DNA from: Peribacillus frigoritolerans_B
Lineage (GTDB): Bacteria > Bacillota > Bacilli > Bacillales > DSM-1321
Length of the DNA stretch: 64,000 bases
Reading direction: 5' to 3'
Assembly (NCBI RefSeq): GCF_044762665.1
Contig: NZ_JBIWES010000002.1
Coordinates: 551,439 to 615,438 of the forward strand
The notes under the pieces were generated by a model. The model saw nothing but the letters and a program-made list of their open reading frames with translations, searched no databases and was not told where the DNA came from. Positions within the stretch are counted from its first letter, which is position 1; the number at the start of each line of letters is the position of its first letter. Below, one piece after another: positions 18,223 to 27,176 of this stretch. The translations under genes were made by a program, and so were the position numbers.

Positions 18223-18290
18223 GAATTCACGAGTAAACAGTACGAATTCACGAGTAAAAGTGCAGAATTCACGAGTAAACGCAGAATTCA
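18223..18290. repeat. Short tandem repeat with GAATTCACGAGTAAA core
   Basis: GAATTCACGAGTAAA begins at 18223, 18244 and 18265, and a fourth GAATTCA at 18284, a step of about 21 bases. It lies between the leader terminator and glpD, so it is transcribed in the untranslated leader. It also gives artefactual short open frames. Confidence 0.8.
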
Positions 18291-18334
18291 TACAAAAGAA
18301 CAATAGAATGCAATACTTAAAGGAGGAGTCAGGC

Positions 18335-19990
18335 ATGAGGTTTTCAAATATATATCGGGCAGAAACGGTCGAAACTCTGAAAAAAGAGAAATATGATGTG
18401 GTTGTCATTGGTGGGGGAATTACAGGTGCAGGGATCGCCCTGGATGCAACGACCCGTGGGATGAAAGTGGCTTTGGTTGAAATGCAGGATTTTGCTGCAG
18501 GTACTTCAAGCCGCTCGACAAAACTTGTTCATGGCGGCTTGCGGTATTTGAAGCAATTTGAAATAAAAATGGTTGCCGAGGTTGGTAAAGAGCGAGAAAT
18601 CGTTTATGAGAATGGACCGCATGTGACCACGCCGGAATGGATGCTGTTACCGATGCATAAAGGAGGCACCTTCGGGAAATTCAGTACCTCCATTGGACTT
18701 CGGGTATATGATTTCCTTGCGGGGGTTAAAAAATCCGAACGCAGGAAAATGCTTTCTGCGGATGAAACACTTAAACGGGAGCCTCTCGTCAAGAAAGAGG
18801 GACTGAAGGGCGGAGGCTACTATGTTGAATATCGGACAGATGATGCACGTCTTACGATTGAAGTCATGAAGGCGGCTGTCGATAAAGGTGCAACACCGAT
18901 AAATTATACAAAAGTAGATAAATTGTTATATGAAAAAAACGGTAAGGTGAACGGAGTCCAGGTTGCCGATTTGCTTTCAGGTGATGCTTATGAAATATAC
19001 GCAGACAAAGTTATCAATGCAGCAGGTCCGTGGGTGGATTCCATTCGTGAGAAGGACCAATCGAAACAAGGGAAGACGCTGAAGCTATCCAAAGGTGTTC
19101 ATGTGGTCATCGACCAATCGAAATTCCCGTTGAAGCAGGCACTTTATTTTGACACGCCTGATGGCCGGATGATTTTTGCCATCCCGAGAGCCGGTAAAGC
19201 TTATGTAGGGACTACGGATACTTTTTATGATGGTGACCCTGCAGTGCCGACCGTTACTTCCGAAGACCGTGCCTATCTATTAAAGTCCATACACTATATG
19301 TTTCCAGAAGTGAACATTACGGATGATGATATCGAATCCAGCTGGGCTGGGGTAAGGCCGTTGATTCTTGAAGAAGGGAAAGATCCTTCTGAGATTTCAA
19401 GGAAAGATGAAATATGGGAGTCCGATTCTGGCCTTATCACGATTGCAGGTGGGAAATTGACCGGTTATCGAAAAATGGCCAAAACGACGGTCGACCTTTT
19501 GGCAGGGAAGCTTGCCCAGCAATCCAATAAAACTTACCCAGCCAGCAGCACTAAAGGAATGCCGATTTCCGGAGGGGATGTCGGGGGATCAAGCAACTTC
19601 TCCGATTATATCAAGCAACATGTTCAAATGGGAGTTGACTCAGGACTCGCTGCAAAGGACTCCAAAGAGATATTGGCGATGTACGGGTCCAACGCACCTG
19701 TGTTATTCGATATCGCCAAAAACGAAGGAGACGGAGGAGCGAGCAGCGGCCTACCAAAGAAATTGTTCGTACAGCTGAAATACGCAGTGGATCATGAAAT
19801 GGCCGCAACTCCAGTGGATTTCTTCTTCCGCAGGACGGGGACACTATTATTCGATATCGATTTAGTCCAAACGCATAAACATGCAGTGATTGATTATATG
19901 GCTGGATATTTTGGATGGACGGAATCAACAAAAATGGAGAGAACCAATCAATTGGAACGGGAAATATTGGGTGCGATTAGAGTATCTTGA
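18335..19990 (+). CDS. glpD: Aerobic glycerol-3-phosphate dehydrogenase
   Basis: A 551-residue FAD enzyme that oxidises glycerol-3-phosphate to dihydroxyacetone phosphate at the membrane and feeds electrons to menaquinone. It starts at ATG 18335 behind AAAGGAGGAG; the open frame upstream is repeat sequence. Motifs: VVVIGGGITGAGIALDATTRG (FAD-binding, residues 22-42), SSRSTKLVHGGLRYLKQFE and IAGGKLTGYRKMA near the C-terminal part. Length matches Bacillus GlpD. It is placed after glpFK with its own GlpP-controlled leader. Confidence 0.96.
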   Translation: MRFSNIYRAETVETLKKEKYDVVVIGGGITGAGIALDATTRGMKVALVEMQDFAAGTSSRSTKLVHGGLRYLKQFEIKMVAEVGKEREIVYENGPHVTTPEWMLLPMHKGGTFGKFSTSIGLRVYDFLAGVKKSERRKMLSADETLKREPLVKKEGLKGGGYYVEYRTDDARLTIEVMKAAVDKGATPINYTKVDKLLYEKNGKVNGVQVADLLSGDAYEIYADKVINAAGPWVDSIREKDQSKQGKTLKLSKGVHVVIDQSKFPLKQALYFDTPDGRMIFAIPRAGKAYVGTTDTFYDGDPAVPTVTSEDRAYLLKSIHYMFPEVNITDDDIESSWAGVRPLILEEGKDPSEISRKDEIWESDSGLITIAGGKLTGYRKMAKTTVDLLAGKLAQQSNKTYPASSTKGMPISGGDVGGSSNFSDYIKQHVQMGVDSGLAAKDSKEILAMYGSNAPVLFDIAKNEGDGGASSGLPKKLFVQLKYAVDHEMAATPVDFFFRRTGTLLFDIDLVQTHKHAVIDYMAGYFGWTESTKMERTNQLEREILGAIRVS

Positions 19991-20008
19991 CCTACATTCA
20001 AAAAACAT

Positions 20009-20038
20009 GACGCCGGCGGAATCGCTGGCGTTTTTTTT
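20009..20038 (+). terminator. glpD terminator
   Basis: Stem CGCCGGCG/CGCTGGCG (one G-U pair) and eight T. Confidence 0.85.
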
Positions 20039-20092
20039 GAATACGGGATGTGATTATCGGGGTATTTGCAAGTGGAAAAATAAAAATGTTTA

Positions 20093-20109
20093 TGTAAGGT
20101 TTCCTTACG
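20093..20109. promoter_or_regulatory. GlnR/TnrA-like box before the symporter
   Basis: TGTAAGGTTTCCTTACG fits TGTNAN7TNACA except the last base, inside a 9-base inverted repeat (20091-20111). It lies 86 bases before the alsT-like start. Nitrogen control is inferred. Confidence 0.5.
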
Positions 20110-20194
20110 TAAAAACTATTGTTTAATCCATCAAGATGAAATATAATCGTTAAAAGATAAGTTAGAATTTTCAAAATATAAAGGGGGAGCTTGA

Positions 20195-21649
20195 TTGTCT
20201 GAATTTATTACGGCTTTAAATGGAGTTTTATGGAGTTCACCAGTCATTTATATTTTATTGGGAGTGGGTTTATTATTCTCGATTTTAACCCGTTTTCTGC
20301 AAGTGAGGCATATTAAGGAAATGGTCCTCTTGATGTTCCAAGGCAAAAGTTCGGAAGCGGGGGTTTCCTCTTTCCAGGCTTTATCCATAGCCCTTTCAGG
20401 TCGGGTCGGTACAGGTAACATTGCAGGAGTGGCGACGGCTATCGCCTTTGGGGGTCCCGGTGCCGTTTTCTGGATGTGGGCCATCGCATTCATAGGAGCG
20501 GCCAGTGCATTTGTGGAATCCACTTTAGCTCAAATTTATAAAGTCAAACAAGATGGACAATATCGGGGAGGCCCTGCTTATTATATTGAAAAAGGGATAG
20601 GGTGGAAGTGGTTTGCTGTTCTTTTTGCATTTGCAGCCCTTATAGCCATGGCCATCCTTATGCCAGGTGTTCAATCCAATTCGATTGCTGCCGGGGTGGA
20701 AAATGCATTTGGCATCAAACCGGTGTTCACTGGTTTGGCAATCGTCCTTTTACTTGGCTTCATTATATTCGGCGGTGTAAAACGGATAGCTAATGCTGCA
20801 ACCTTAATCGTGCCTTTCATGGCCCTTGGTTATATATTGCTATCGGTTGTCATCGTCCTATTGAATATCACTGAATTACCGGGAGTCATCTCTTTGATAT
20901 TCAGAAGCGCCTTCGGATTGGATTCTGCATTTGGGGGGATCATTGGCATGGCGATTGCTTGGGGAGTGAAACGCGGCGTTTATTCGAATGAGGCCGGCCA
21001 AGGGACAGGAGCTCATCCGGCGGCTGCGGCTGAAGTATCACATCCCGCAAAGCAGGGTCTTGTTCAAGCATTCTCGGTTTATATCGACACATTGTTCGTT
21101 TGTTCCGCTACGGCCTTCATGATTTTATTTACAGGCATGTATAATACACAAGCGGAAAATGGTTCATATATCGTCAATAATTTGGGAGATGTAACTCCTG
21201 GCCCAGGGTATACACAAGCGGCAATCGATAGCGTAATCCCAGGTTTTGGTGCTGGCTTTGTTGCAATCGCCCTTTTCTTCTTCGCCTTTACGACGATCAT
21301 GGCCTACTATTATATTGCTGAAACCAATATCGCCTATTTAATGCGCAACCGGAATGGTAAATCGGCCATGTTCGCCTTGAAGCTCATCATCCTGGCGGCC
21401 AGTTTTTACGGATCCGTGCGTACGGCAGAGCTGGCTTGGGCATTAGGGGATGCGGGTTTAGGCATTATGGTTTGGCTCAATGTCATTGCCATTTTAATTC
21501 TTGCTAAACCGGCGCTCATTACGTTAAAGGACTACGAAAAGCAAAAGAAAGCAGGGCTCGATCCGGTTTTCAATCCAAAAGCTTTAGGCATAAAAAATGC
21601 CGATTTTTGGGAGCGTGAATACACCGGCGACAAAGAAAATGTTTCTTGA
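20195..21649 (+). CDS. Sodium:alanine/glutamine symporter, AGCS family (AlsT-like)
   Basis: A 484-residue transporter with about ten to eleven membrane segments that imports alanine, glycine or glutamine with sodium. Motifs: SFQALSIALSGRVGTGNIAGVATAIAFGGPGAVFWMW (family signature), FGGIIGMAIAWGVKRGVYSNEAGQGTGAHPAAAAEVSHPAKQG and AETNIAYLMRN. The TTG start at 20195 is set by AAGGGGGAG six bases upstream; no nearer ATG exists. B. subtilis AlsT transports glutamine, so that substrate is possible. Confidence 0.92.
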   Translation: MSEFITALNGVLWSSPVIYILLGVGLLFSILTRFLQVRHIKEMVLLMFQGKSSEAGVSSFQALSIALSGRVGTGNIAGVATAIAFGGPGAVFWMWAIAFIGAASAFVESTLAQIYKVKQDGQYRGGPAYYIEKGIGWKWFAVLFAFAALIAMAILMPGVQSNSIAAGVENAFGIKPVFTGLAIVLLLGFIIFGGVKRIANAATLIVPFMALGYILLSVVIVLLNITELPGVISLIFRSAFGLDSAFGGIIGMAIAWGVKRGVYSNEAGQGTGAHPAAAAEVSHPAKQGLVQAFSVYIDTLFVCSATAFMILFTGMYNTQAENGSYIVNNLGDVTPGPGYTQAAIDSVIPGFGAGFVAIALFFFAFTTIMAYYYIAETNIAYLMRNRNGKSAMFALKLIILAASFYGSVRTAELAWALGDAGLGIMVWLNVIAILILAKPALITLKDYEKQKKAGLDPVFNPKALGIKNADFWEREYTGDKENVS

Positions 21650-21691
21650 GGGAAAATGCCCTTGAATTAATTTAATAGAAGAAGGTACATG

Positions 21692-21728
21692 AAAAACCAG
21701 CTCCAGTTATTTGCGAGCTGGTTTTTTA
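21692..21728 (+). terminator. Terminator of the alsT-like gene
   Basis: Stem AAAACCAGCTC/GAGCTGGTTTT followed by a T-run. Confidence 0.85.
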
Positions 21729-21789
21729 TAGTTTTTCCATAAACTAGGGGGATAATATGTTAGCTAAACTAGCTCAAGAAATTGTGAAT

Positions 21790-21862
21790 ATAACCAATGG
21801 CCATAGCCTTTTTTAAGATTACAACTTCTTGCTTTAACCGAAGGTTTTCCTTCTGTTTTAAG
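21790..21862 (-). pseudogene. IS3-family OrfA remnant at the island's left edge
   Basis: Reading the minus strand gives KQKENLRLKQEVVILKKAMAI, the leucine-zipper C-terminus typical of IS3-family OrfA, with nothing else of the element left. It marks the left boundary of the AT-rich island. Just before it, a 19-codon frame (MLAKLAQEIVNI...) could be the start of a disrupted CdaR-type regulator; that part is weak. Confidence 0.65.
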
Positions 21863-21939
21863 AAAAATATTTAAAAGTAAATTGGCTGCAACTATTATGC
21901 ATTCTACAATGAATTTTGAAATAGACCAAGCTTTTAAAT

Positions 21940-22686
21940 CTAAAGGTTTTCAGCAACTGCATTTCTTAATTCACTATATTTGTTTTTGCTCACTCTAATT
22001 TCCGCTTTTACGTTTTCAAGTTCTATTAAGTAGGATCTCATATACTCGTCCGGCTTAATCTCTACAATTTTGGATAATGGAATTAAAAATGATTGATGTG
22101 GGCGAAAGAAATTATGTTTTACAAGCATTTTTTCTAACTCATTTAACGTATTACTACATTCTATTTCTTTTTTTTCTTTAATATTTATTATGCATTTCCT
22201 TCCTCTTTTTTCCACGAAATTAATTTCTTGTATATTAATAAAATGAATAGAACTTTTATCTCTCACAGTAATTTTCTTGGGTACTTTGACACTATTTTCC
22301 ATCGGTAATATTCCTTTTTTATGATGGTTATGAAATTGAATTAGAGATTTTTCAAGACGTAAAGGGCTTATTGGCTTTAGCAAAAAGTCTACAGGATATA
22401 ATTCATACCCATGTACAGCATAATCTGTATGACCTGTTACAAAAATCAAGAGTATATGAGGGAATTGGTTCTTAATGGTTTCAGCCAATTTAAAGCCATT
22501 TATATAAGGCATGTCTATATCCATAAAAATCAAGTCAATTTTTGTTGTGTGCAAAAAGTCTATTACTTCTCTAGGATCTGAATAACTATAAATATTTTCG
22601 ATAAATGGATATTGAGTCAATAAACTCCTTAACATATTAATACATTGAACATTATCATCTACGGTTAATACATTATAATTACTCAC
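21940..22686 (-). CDS. LytTR-type response regulator (AgrA-like)
   Basis: A 248-residue response regulator. The receiver domain (1-120) has the acidic pair Asp10-Asp11, phospho-acceptor Asp56 in IFMDIDMPYINGF, and a conserved Lys in DFLLKPIS. The C-terminal half is a LytTR DNA-binding domain (SIHFINIQEINFVEKRGRKC; FFRPHQSFLIPLSKIVEI). This architecture is shared by AgrA, PlnC/D and BlpR, which control peptide-quorum and bacteriocin operons. GTG start behind AAAGGAG. It lies 13 bases after the sensor kinase gene, so both are one transcript. Confidence 0.92.
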   Translation of the reverse strand: MSNYNVLTVDDNVQCINMLRSLLTQYPFIENIYSYSDPREVIDFLHTTKIDLIFMDIDMPYINGFKLAETIKNQFPHILLIFVTGHTDYAVHGYELYPVDFLLKPISPLRLEKSLIQFHNHHKKGILPMENSVKVPKKITVRDKSSIHFINIQEINFVEKRGRKCIINIKEKKEIECSNTLNELEKMLVKHNFFRPHQSFLIPLSKIVEIKPDEYMRSYLIELENVKAEIRVSKNKYSELRNAVAENL

Positions 22687-22699
22687 TCTTATTTCTCCT

Positions 22700-24037
22700 T
22701 TATATAGCTTTATTTTTTTCTAACGCTGGAATTCTCGCAATAAAAGAAGTAGTACTGTTTGTAGTCTCTAGATAAATTAGTCCTTCATACTTTTCCATAA
22801 TTCTTTTAGTAGTTACTAAACCAATACCTTCGTGGTCATTTGATTTAGTAGTAAATTGTTTTTCGAATAGTTTGGAGGCTACTTGCTCATCAATCTCTCC
22901 ATTATTAGTTACAGTAAATATGTATTCATTAGATAAATTTTCAAATTCTATGAGTACTTCAATCCACTTTTTTTGATCTTTTACACGAGATAATTCATCT
23001 ATTGCGTTTGATATTAAATTTCCAAGTACACGATTAATATCAGTTACTTTACATGGAATATTTACAAGTGAATTTTTTACAATAATCGACATATTAATAT
23101 TCTTTCCTTGAGCTTGCTGCTGTAGTGTTAAAAGTATTGCGGAAATTGCATGGTGATGGATAGGGATTATTTCGTTAATCCCTCTAACATCATCGATAAG
23201 CTCTTCTATATATTCCTCAGTATCCTGAAATTTTTTCTGTGCAATTAATCCATATAATGTACTCAAATGGTGAACAAAATCATGACGTTGAGACTTTATA
23301 ACTTGGAAATATGTTTTAATCTCTGCTTCATGTTGTTTCTCTAATAGCTTTTCTAATTTCTGAGATTCATTTTTTAATACAAGTTGCGAGAAAAAAAGTA
23401 AATAAAATGTAGATACGATCGTTACAAATAAAAGAGACGAATTTGTCTGTTTTAAATAAAATAAATTGTAAGATATAGTGAAAGCAACAATAATAATTAA
23501 TATCATTGTAATACACGTTAAGATCATGTACTTTGGTCCATATTTCCTATAAAATGAATCATTTTTATCTTTATAAACCATATCCCAGGGTATAAAAGAT
23601 AAATTATATCTAATAAACAAGAAGCCTATTAAGTTTATTAAAATGATATGTGGTAATGCTATTAAAATTTTCTCAAAAGAATCAGCTTCCAATAATTTAA
23701 TAACATCGAGCATATTTTCTAAAAAGAGTAAAGATAATAGTTCTCCTAATAATAGTATGCAGAGCCCCAGAACAACTGAAATAAAAGAAGCAATAAAGCT
23801 AATCTTAAATATTAAATTAGCTAATATAAACAAAATTAGGAAACTACACAAAAATGTAATCCCTGGAGCAAAGGTTGTAGTTAACTTCAACAACAAGATC
23901 AATGTTGTTCCTATTAAACTAAGTGCAATAATTTGTTTTTTAACTTTACTAATTTTCATTCCTAGAAAAGCAATTAAGAAATACGTTAAAGAAATTATTT
24001 CCAAAAAGGTGCCAAATGTTTCGATTAAAATGTCCAT
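22700..24037 (-). CDS. AgrC-like sensor histidine kinase (GHKL)
   Basis: A 445-residue sensor. About seven membrane helices fill residues 1-220, typical of receptors for peptide autoinducers. The dimerisation/phospho-acceptor segment SQRHDFVHHLSTL places His252 in the RHD motif found in AgrC-type (HPK10) kinases. The ATPase part has NLISNAIDEL (N box) and DHEGIGLVTTKRIMEKYEG (G box). ATG start behind AAAGGAATTGAG. With the LytTR regulator it should form the sensing half of the agr circuit whose signal genes lie about 10 kb away at 34477-35212. Confidence 0.9.
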   Translation of the reverse strand: MDILIETFGTFLEIISLTYFLIAFLGMKISKVKKQIIALSLIGTTLILLLKLTTTFAPGITFLCSFLILFILANLIFKISFIASFISVVLGLCILLLGELLSLLFLENMLDVIKLLEADSFEKILIALPHIILINLIGFLFIRYNLSFIPWDMVYKDKNDSFYRKYGPKYMILTCITMILIIIVAFTISYNLFYLKQTNSSLLFVTIVSTFYLLFFSQLVLKNESQKLEKLLEKQHEAEIKTYFQVIKSQRHDFVHHLSTLYGLIAQKKFQDTEEYIEELIDDVRGINEIIPIHHHAISAILLTLQQQAQGKNINMSIIVKNSLVNIPCKVTDINRVLGNLISNAIDELSRVKDQKKWIEVLIEFENLSNEYIFTVTNNGEIDEQVASKLFEKQFTTKSNDHEGIGLVTTKRIMEKYEGLIYLETTNSTTSFIARIPALEKNKAI

Positions 24038-24309
24038 CTCAATTCCTTTTACCCCCTATACAATATTTAACATAGCATATAATGGGATTTTTTTATATCA
24101 AAATATCATTATTCGAATAATCCTTACGTAAAATAATAGTATTTGGATTTTTTTGCTCAACTAAATAGGCAACAATTTGGTCTTAATAAGCCTAAAAAAA
24201 CCCTAGTTAGGAAGAAAGTATAGACAAGAATATCTGTTTATCTTAAATTGTTGTAAGAAGTTTTATAATTTACTACATGGTAATGCAATATAGTAAGGGA
24301 GTGATGAAC

Positions 24310-26097
24310 ATGCTTATTAAGTGGTTGAAGTGGAAACTAATTATTCGATGGAAGAATCAGTGGAATTATATTAAGGTTTTTAGGAATTTATCCGTTGGTA
24401 AAAATTTATGGGTTTTAGTCTGTGTCCAAAATATATTTAATTTTTTTCTAATCTTTTTTGGAACTTACTTTCTTTTAAAATATACAGTTTTTAATGAGTA
24501 CTTCACTAATAATCAAGTTAAACAAGGTTTAGTTATTAGTGTTATCTTCAAGCTTTTATCTACTATACAAGATCATTATGAGGTTTTGTGGTCTATAGTG
24601 TTCTTTTTAATTATAATATTTGCATTAATTTCAGGAATGAATTCCTCTAAATGGCAACTTCAATCTAAAGATCAAGATTGGCTGATTATTACTCTTAAAA
24701 TTAGAAAATCTAAAGCCAAAATCTTTCTATATTTAGAGTCTATAGTATGGGACACTAAAGACTTTCTTTTTTATTACATTCCCATTTTAATAGCACTGGG
24801 AATAGTTACTCAAGTAAATTGGTTATATCTTATAGGGATAATCATCCTCACTTTACTCAATTATTTACTTTTAACCCTCTTAATTTCTATTTTGCATAAC
24901 AAATATATTCAATTGCAACAGTATAAATGGAATTTTCTGTTTAGAACAGCAACTAATATTGTTCTTAGACTAATTACAGTCTACTTAGCATTTTTAATTG
25001 GAAAAATTATTTCTCCTTGGGTCAATAAATTTCCTCTGACAAGTAATCATGTTGATTATGAAAACTATAATCAATGGATAAATGAAGGAGTAGATGTCGT
25101 TTTTAATATTTTCAAACCCATATCAACGATTTTTTTACATCCATACATGCCTTATAACCTGTTTACAAATATTCTATTTAACGGCATCCACTATAACTCT
25201 TTATTAAAATTAGCTATGTTTTTTGGAGTCCTTGTTGTGTTCATCTTTATATTATCAAAGGTAAGTGGTAATAAGACGAATACATATTACCCTTTTATAA
25301 AAATAGAATATATAAACAGTTTTTTATCAAAATTAATTCCTGGAACATCTTATACAGAAATTTTAGCTAAACACCATTATCGAACTGAATACCTACGCTA
25401 CAGGTTCCCAGCTTTACTAGGCTCCTTTTTATTTTGGATAATCTGGGGAACCATCACAGGGCTATTACAGACCCTCAACTATGGTGAAGATATATATTTT
25501 TTAATCATCTCATTTTATTTGTTTTTTATAACTTACTTTTATGTATATTCAATTTTTACAGAGTTAAACGGAATGTTTTCTTTAGACGGAGAAGGAAAAC
25601 AAGTTATCACCTATTTATTAAATGGAAAGTCATTATGGGATGTATTTAAATATAGATTTCATTTCTTTACTCTTACAAGCCTACCATTGTTAATTACCGC
25701 CGATATTGTTTTTTTCTTTATAAATCATATGAATCTAATGCTAAGTACTTTAACTCTTTTGTTGCATGTGTTCAGTTTTTTCTTCTTTTCTTTGTTAATG
25801 TTTCTACCAGGAGTCATTAGACCTCATTTTAATTACAGCAATATTGAACAATTAGACGATTATGCTGACAAAAAAATTATAGCTGATATAATTCGTTTTT
25901 CTACTGTAGGTTTTATTATTCCTATGTTGATGGTTCCTACAGCTCTATTGTTAGTGGATACTATAGGTTTATTTAGTTACTTTGGTATACAGTGGGGTGC
26001 GGTGTTAATAATACTTTTCATATCATTTGGCATCTTGTTGTTAATTATCTCTAATCAACTATCTAAAAAGTCCACCTTAGAGCAAATAAATTTATAG
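24310..26097 (+). CDS. EcsB/As-48B-like large membrane protein of the circular bacteriocin locus
   Basis: A 595-residue, strongly hydrophobic protein with roughly ten to twelve membrane segments, resembling ABC permeases of the EcsB type. Circular-bacteriocin loci (AS-48, circularin A) carry a protein of this size and class needed for maturation and secretion, beside an ATPase. The ATG at 24310 is preferred because GGGAGTG lies seven bases upstream. It is followed after 14 bases by the ATPase gene. No peptidase motif was seen, so which protein circularises the peptide remains open. AT-rich, unlike the flanking core genes. Confidence 0.75.
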   Translation: MLIKWLKWKLIIRWKNQWNYIKVFRNLSVGKNLWVLVCVQNIFNFFLIFFGTYFLLKYTVFNEYFTNNQVKQGLVISVIFKLLSTIQDHYEVLWSIVFFLIIIFALISGMNSSKWQLQSKDQDWLIITLKIRKSKAKIFLYLESIVWDTKDFLFYYIPILIALGIVTQVNWLYLIGIIILTLLNYLLLTLLISILHNKYIQLQQYKWNFLFRTATNIVLRLITVYLAFLIGKIISPWVNKFPLTSNHVDYENYNQWINEGVDVVFNIFKPISTIFLHPYMPYNLFTNILFNGIHYNSLLKLAMFFGVLVVFIFILSKVSGNKTNTYYPFIKIEYINSFLSKLIPGTSYTEILAKHHYRTEYLRYRFPALLGSFLFWIIWGTITGLLQTLNYGEDIYFLIISFYLFFITYFYVYSIFTELNGMFSLDGEGKQVITYLLNGKSLWDVFKYRFHFFTLTSLPLLITADIVFFFINHMNLMLSTLTLLLHVFSFFFFSLLMFLPGVIRPHFNYSNIEQLDDYADKKIIADIIRFSTVGFIIPMLMVPTALLLVDTIGLFSYFGIQWGAVLIILFISFGILLLIISNQLSKKSTLEQINL

Positions 26098-26111
26098 AGA
26101 GAAGGTAAGTT

Positions 26112-26837
26112 ATGTGTGATTCTTTAATCTTTCAAAATGTTAGTAAATTCTTTGAATCAAAAATAATATTAAATAATATTTCATTCAATATAGAAAAAGG
26201 GAAAATCACAGCATTTCTTGGTCAGAATGGAGCAGGAAAAACGACGACTTTAAAGATTGCCATGGGCCTTCTCATTCCAGATGAAGGTGAAGTATTCATA
26301 AATAATAAAAGTATAGAAAATATGAAAAAAGAGGTTACTTTTATACCTGATTACCCATATTTATATGAAGAATTAACTGGACGTGAATACCTTAAATTCA
26401 TTATAGAGCTGACTAATTTAGATATATCTGATGACGAAGTAAACGGGCGCATCACTTATTACGAATTGGATAAAGAGGTTGATAAAATAATTAAGAATTT
26501 GTCATTGGGTAATAAGAAAAAACTAGCTTTACTTGGCAGCTTATTAAATAAACCAAGTGTATTACTCTTAGATGAATTTATATCTGGAATAGATCCAGTA
26601 AATATGAAAAAAATTAAATCTATTTTAAAAGACTATACTTTAGAGGGAAACTCAGTTTTACTATCTACTCATCAATTAGAAGTTGCCCAAACATTTTGTG
26701 ATGCACTTGTCTTAATCAACGAAGGAAAAATTATTAAACAGGAAAGAGATATATCGAGCATTTTTAAGGAAAGTGAAAATTTAGAAGAATACTTTATTTC
26801 AATTTTAAATATGACAGGAGAAACTCAAAATGACTAA
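26112..26837 (+). CDS. ABC transporter ATP-binding protein of the circular bacteriocin locus
   Basis: A 241-residue ATPase. Walker A GQNGAGKTT is at 37-45, the signature loop is altered to LSLGNKKKL, Walker B is VLLLDEF, and a switch His is in LLSTHQLE. It would pair with the adjacent large membrane protein, as As-48D and CirD do with their partners. The start follows GAGAAGGTAAGTT. It overlaps the next small gene by eight bases, implying translational coupling. Confidence 0.88.
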   Translation: MCDSLIFQNVSKFFESKIILNNISFNIEKGKITAFLGQNGAGKTTTLKIAMGLLIPDEGEVFINNKSIENMKKEVTFIPDYPYLYEELTGREYLKFIIELTNLDISDDEVNGRITYYELDKEVDKIIKNLSLGNKKKLALLGSLLNKPSVLLLDEFISGIDPVNMKKIKSILKDYTLEGNSVLLSTHQLEVAQTFCDALVLINEGKIIKQERDISSIFKESENLEEYFISILNMTGETQND

Positions 26838-27000
26838 AAAATTTTTCATGCTAGCTACACTAATTTTTTTATTATTTGCGTCACCTCCTTTGATAATAGC
26901 TATCTATCAGGGCCAGTTAAAAGATATTATGGTAATTTCTTTGATAATTATTATAGTCTTCTCCATAACTACTTATGAATTTATTAGAAGAAAAAATTAA
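26830..27000 (+). CDS. Small cationic membrane protein, likely bacteriocin immunity
   Basis: A 56-residue protein beginning MTKKFFMLATLIFLLFAS, with two membrane helices and a basic C-terminus (YEFIRRKN). Its ATG lies inside the end of the ATPase gene. Circular-bacteriocin loci encode such tiny, basic, two-helix immunity proteins (CirE, As-48D1, CclI) next to the ATPase. The assignment rests on size, charge and position, not on sequence identity. A strong terminator follows at once. Confidence 0.75.
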   Translation: MTKKFFMLATLIFLLFASPPLIIAIYQGQLKDIMVISLIIIIVFSITTYEFIRRKN

Positions 27001-27042
27001 AAAAAGACTAAATCCTTATAAAGTAAAGGATTTAGTCTTTTT
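27000..27042 (+). terminator. Terminator after the immunity-like gene
   Basis: Near-perfect stem AAAAAGACTAAATCCTT / AAGGATTTAGTCTTTTT followed by ATTTT. It separates the export/immunity genes from the Yip1-precursor genes, implying a separate promoter for the latter in 27043-27176, where none is obvious. Confidence 0.85.
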
Positions 27043-27176
27043 ATTTTGGTCACTAATATTAATGAATTTACCCCTGAAAATACAAAAAACGACCATAATA
27101 TCTAAAAAATGTTTATTTTTTCAATTTTTATTGTACTATTTATTCAGGAAACAACAAATGAATAGGAGGATATTTA

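Noticed and set aside
21757..21816. 19-codon frame MLAKLAQEIVNI... as the start of a CdaR-type regulator
   Set aside because: The resemblance is short and the frame runs into the IS3 remnant; too little remains to annotate.
24038..24309. AgrA/LytTR-type paired direct repeats upstream of the transport genes
   Set aside because: GTT-containing sites occur at 24206, 24236, 24250 and 24260, but none have the 21-22-base step expected for such boxes.
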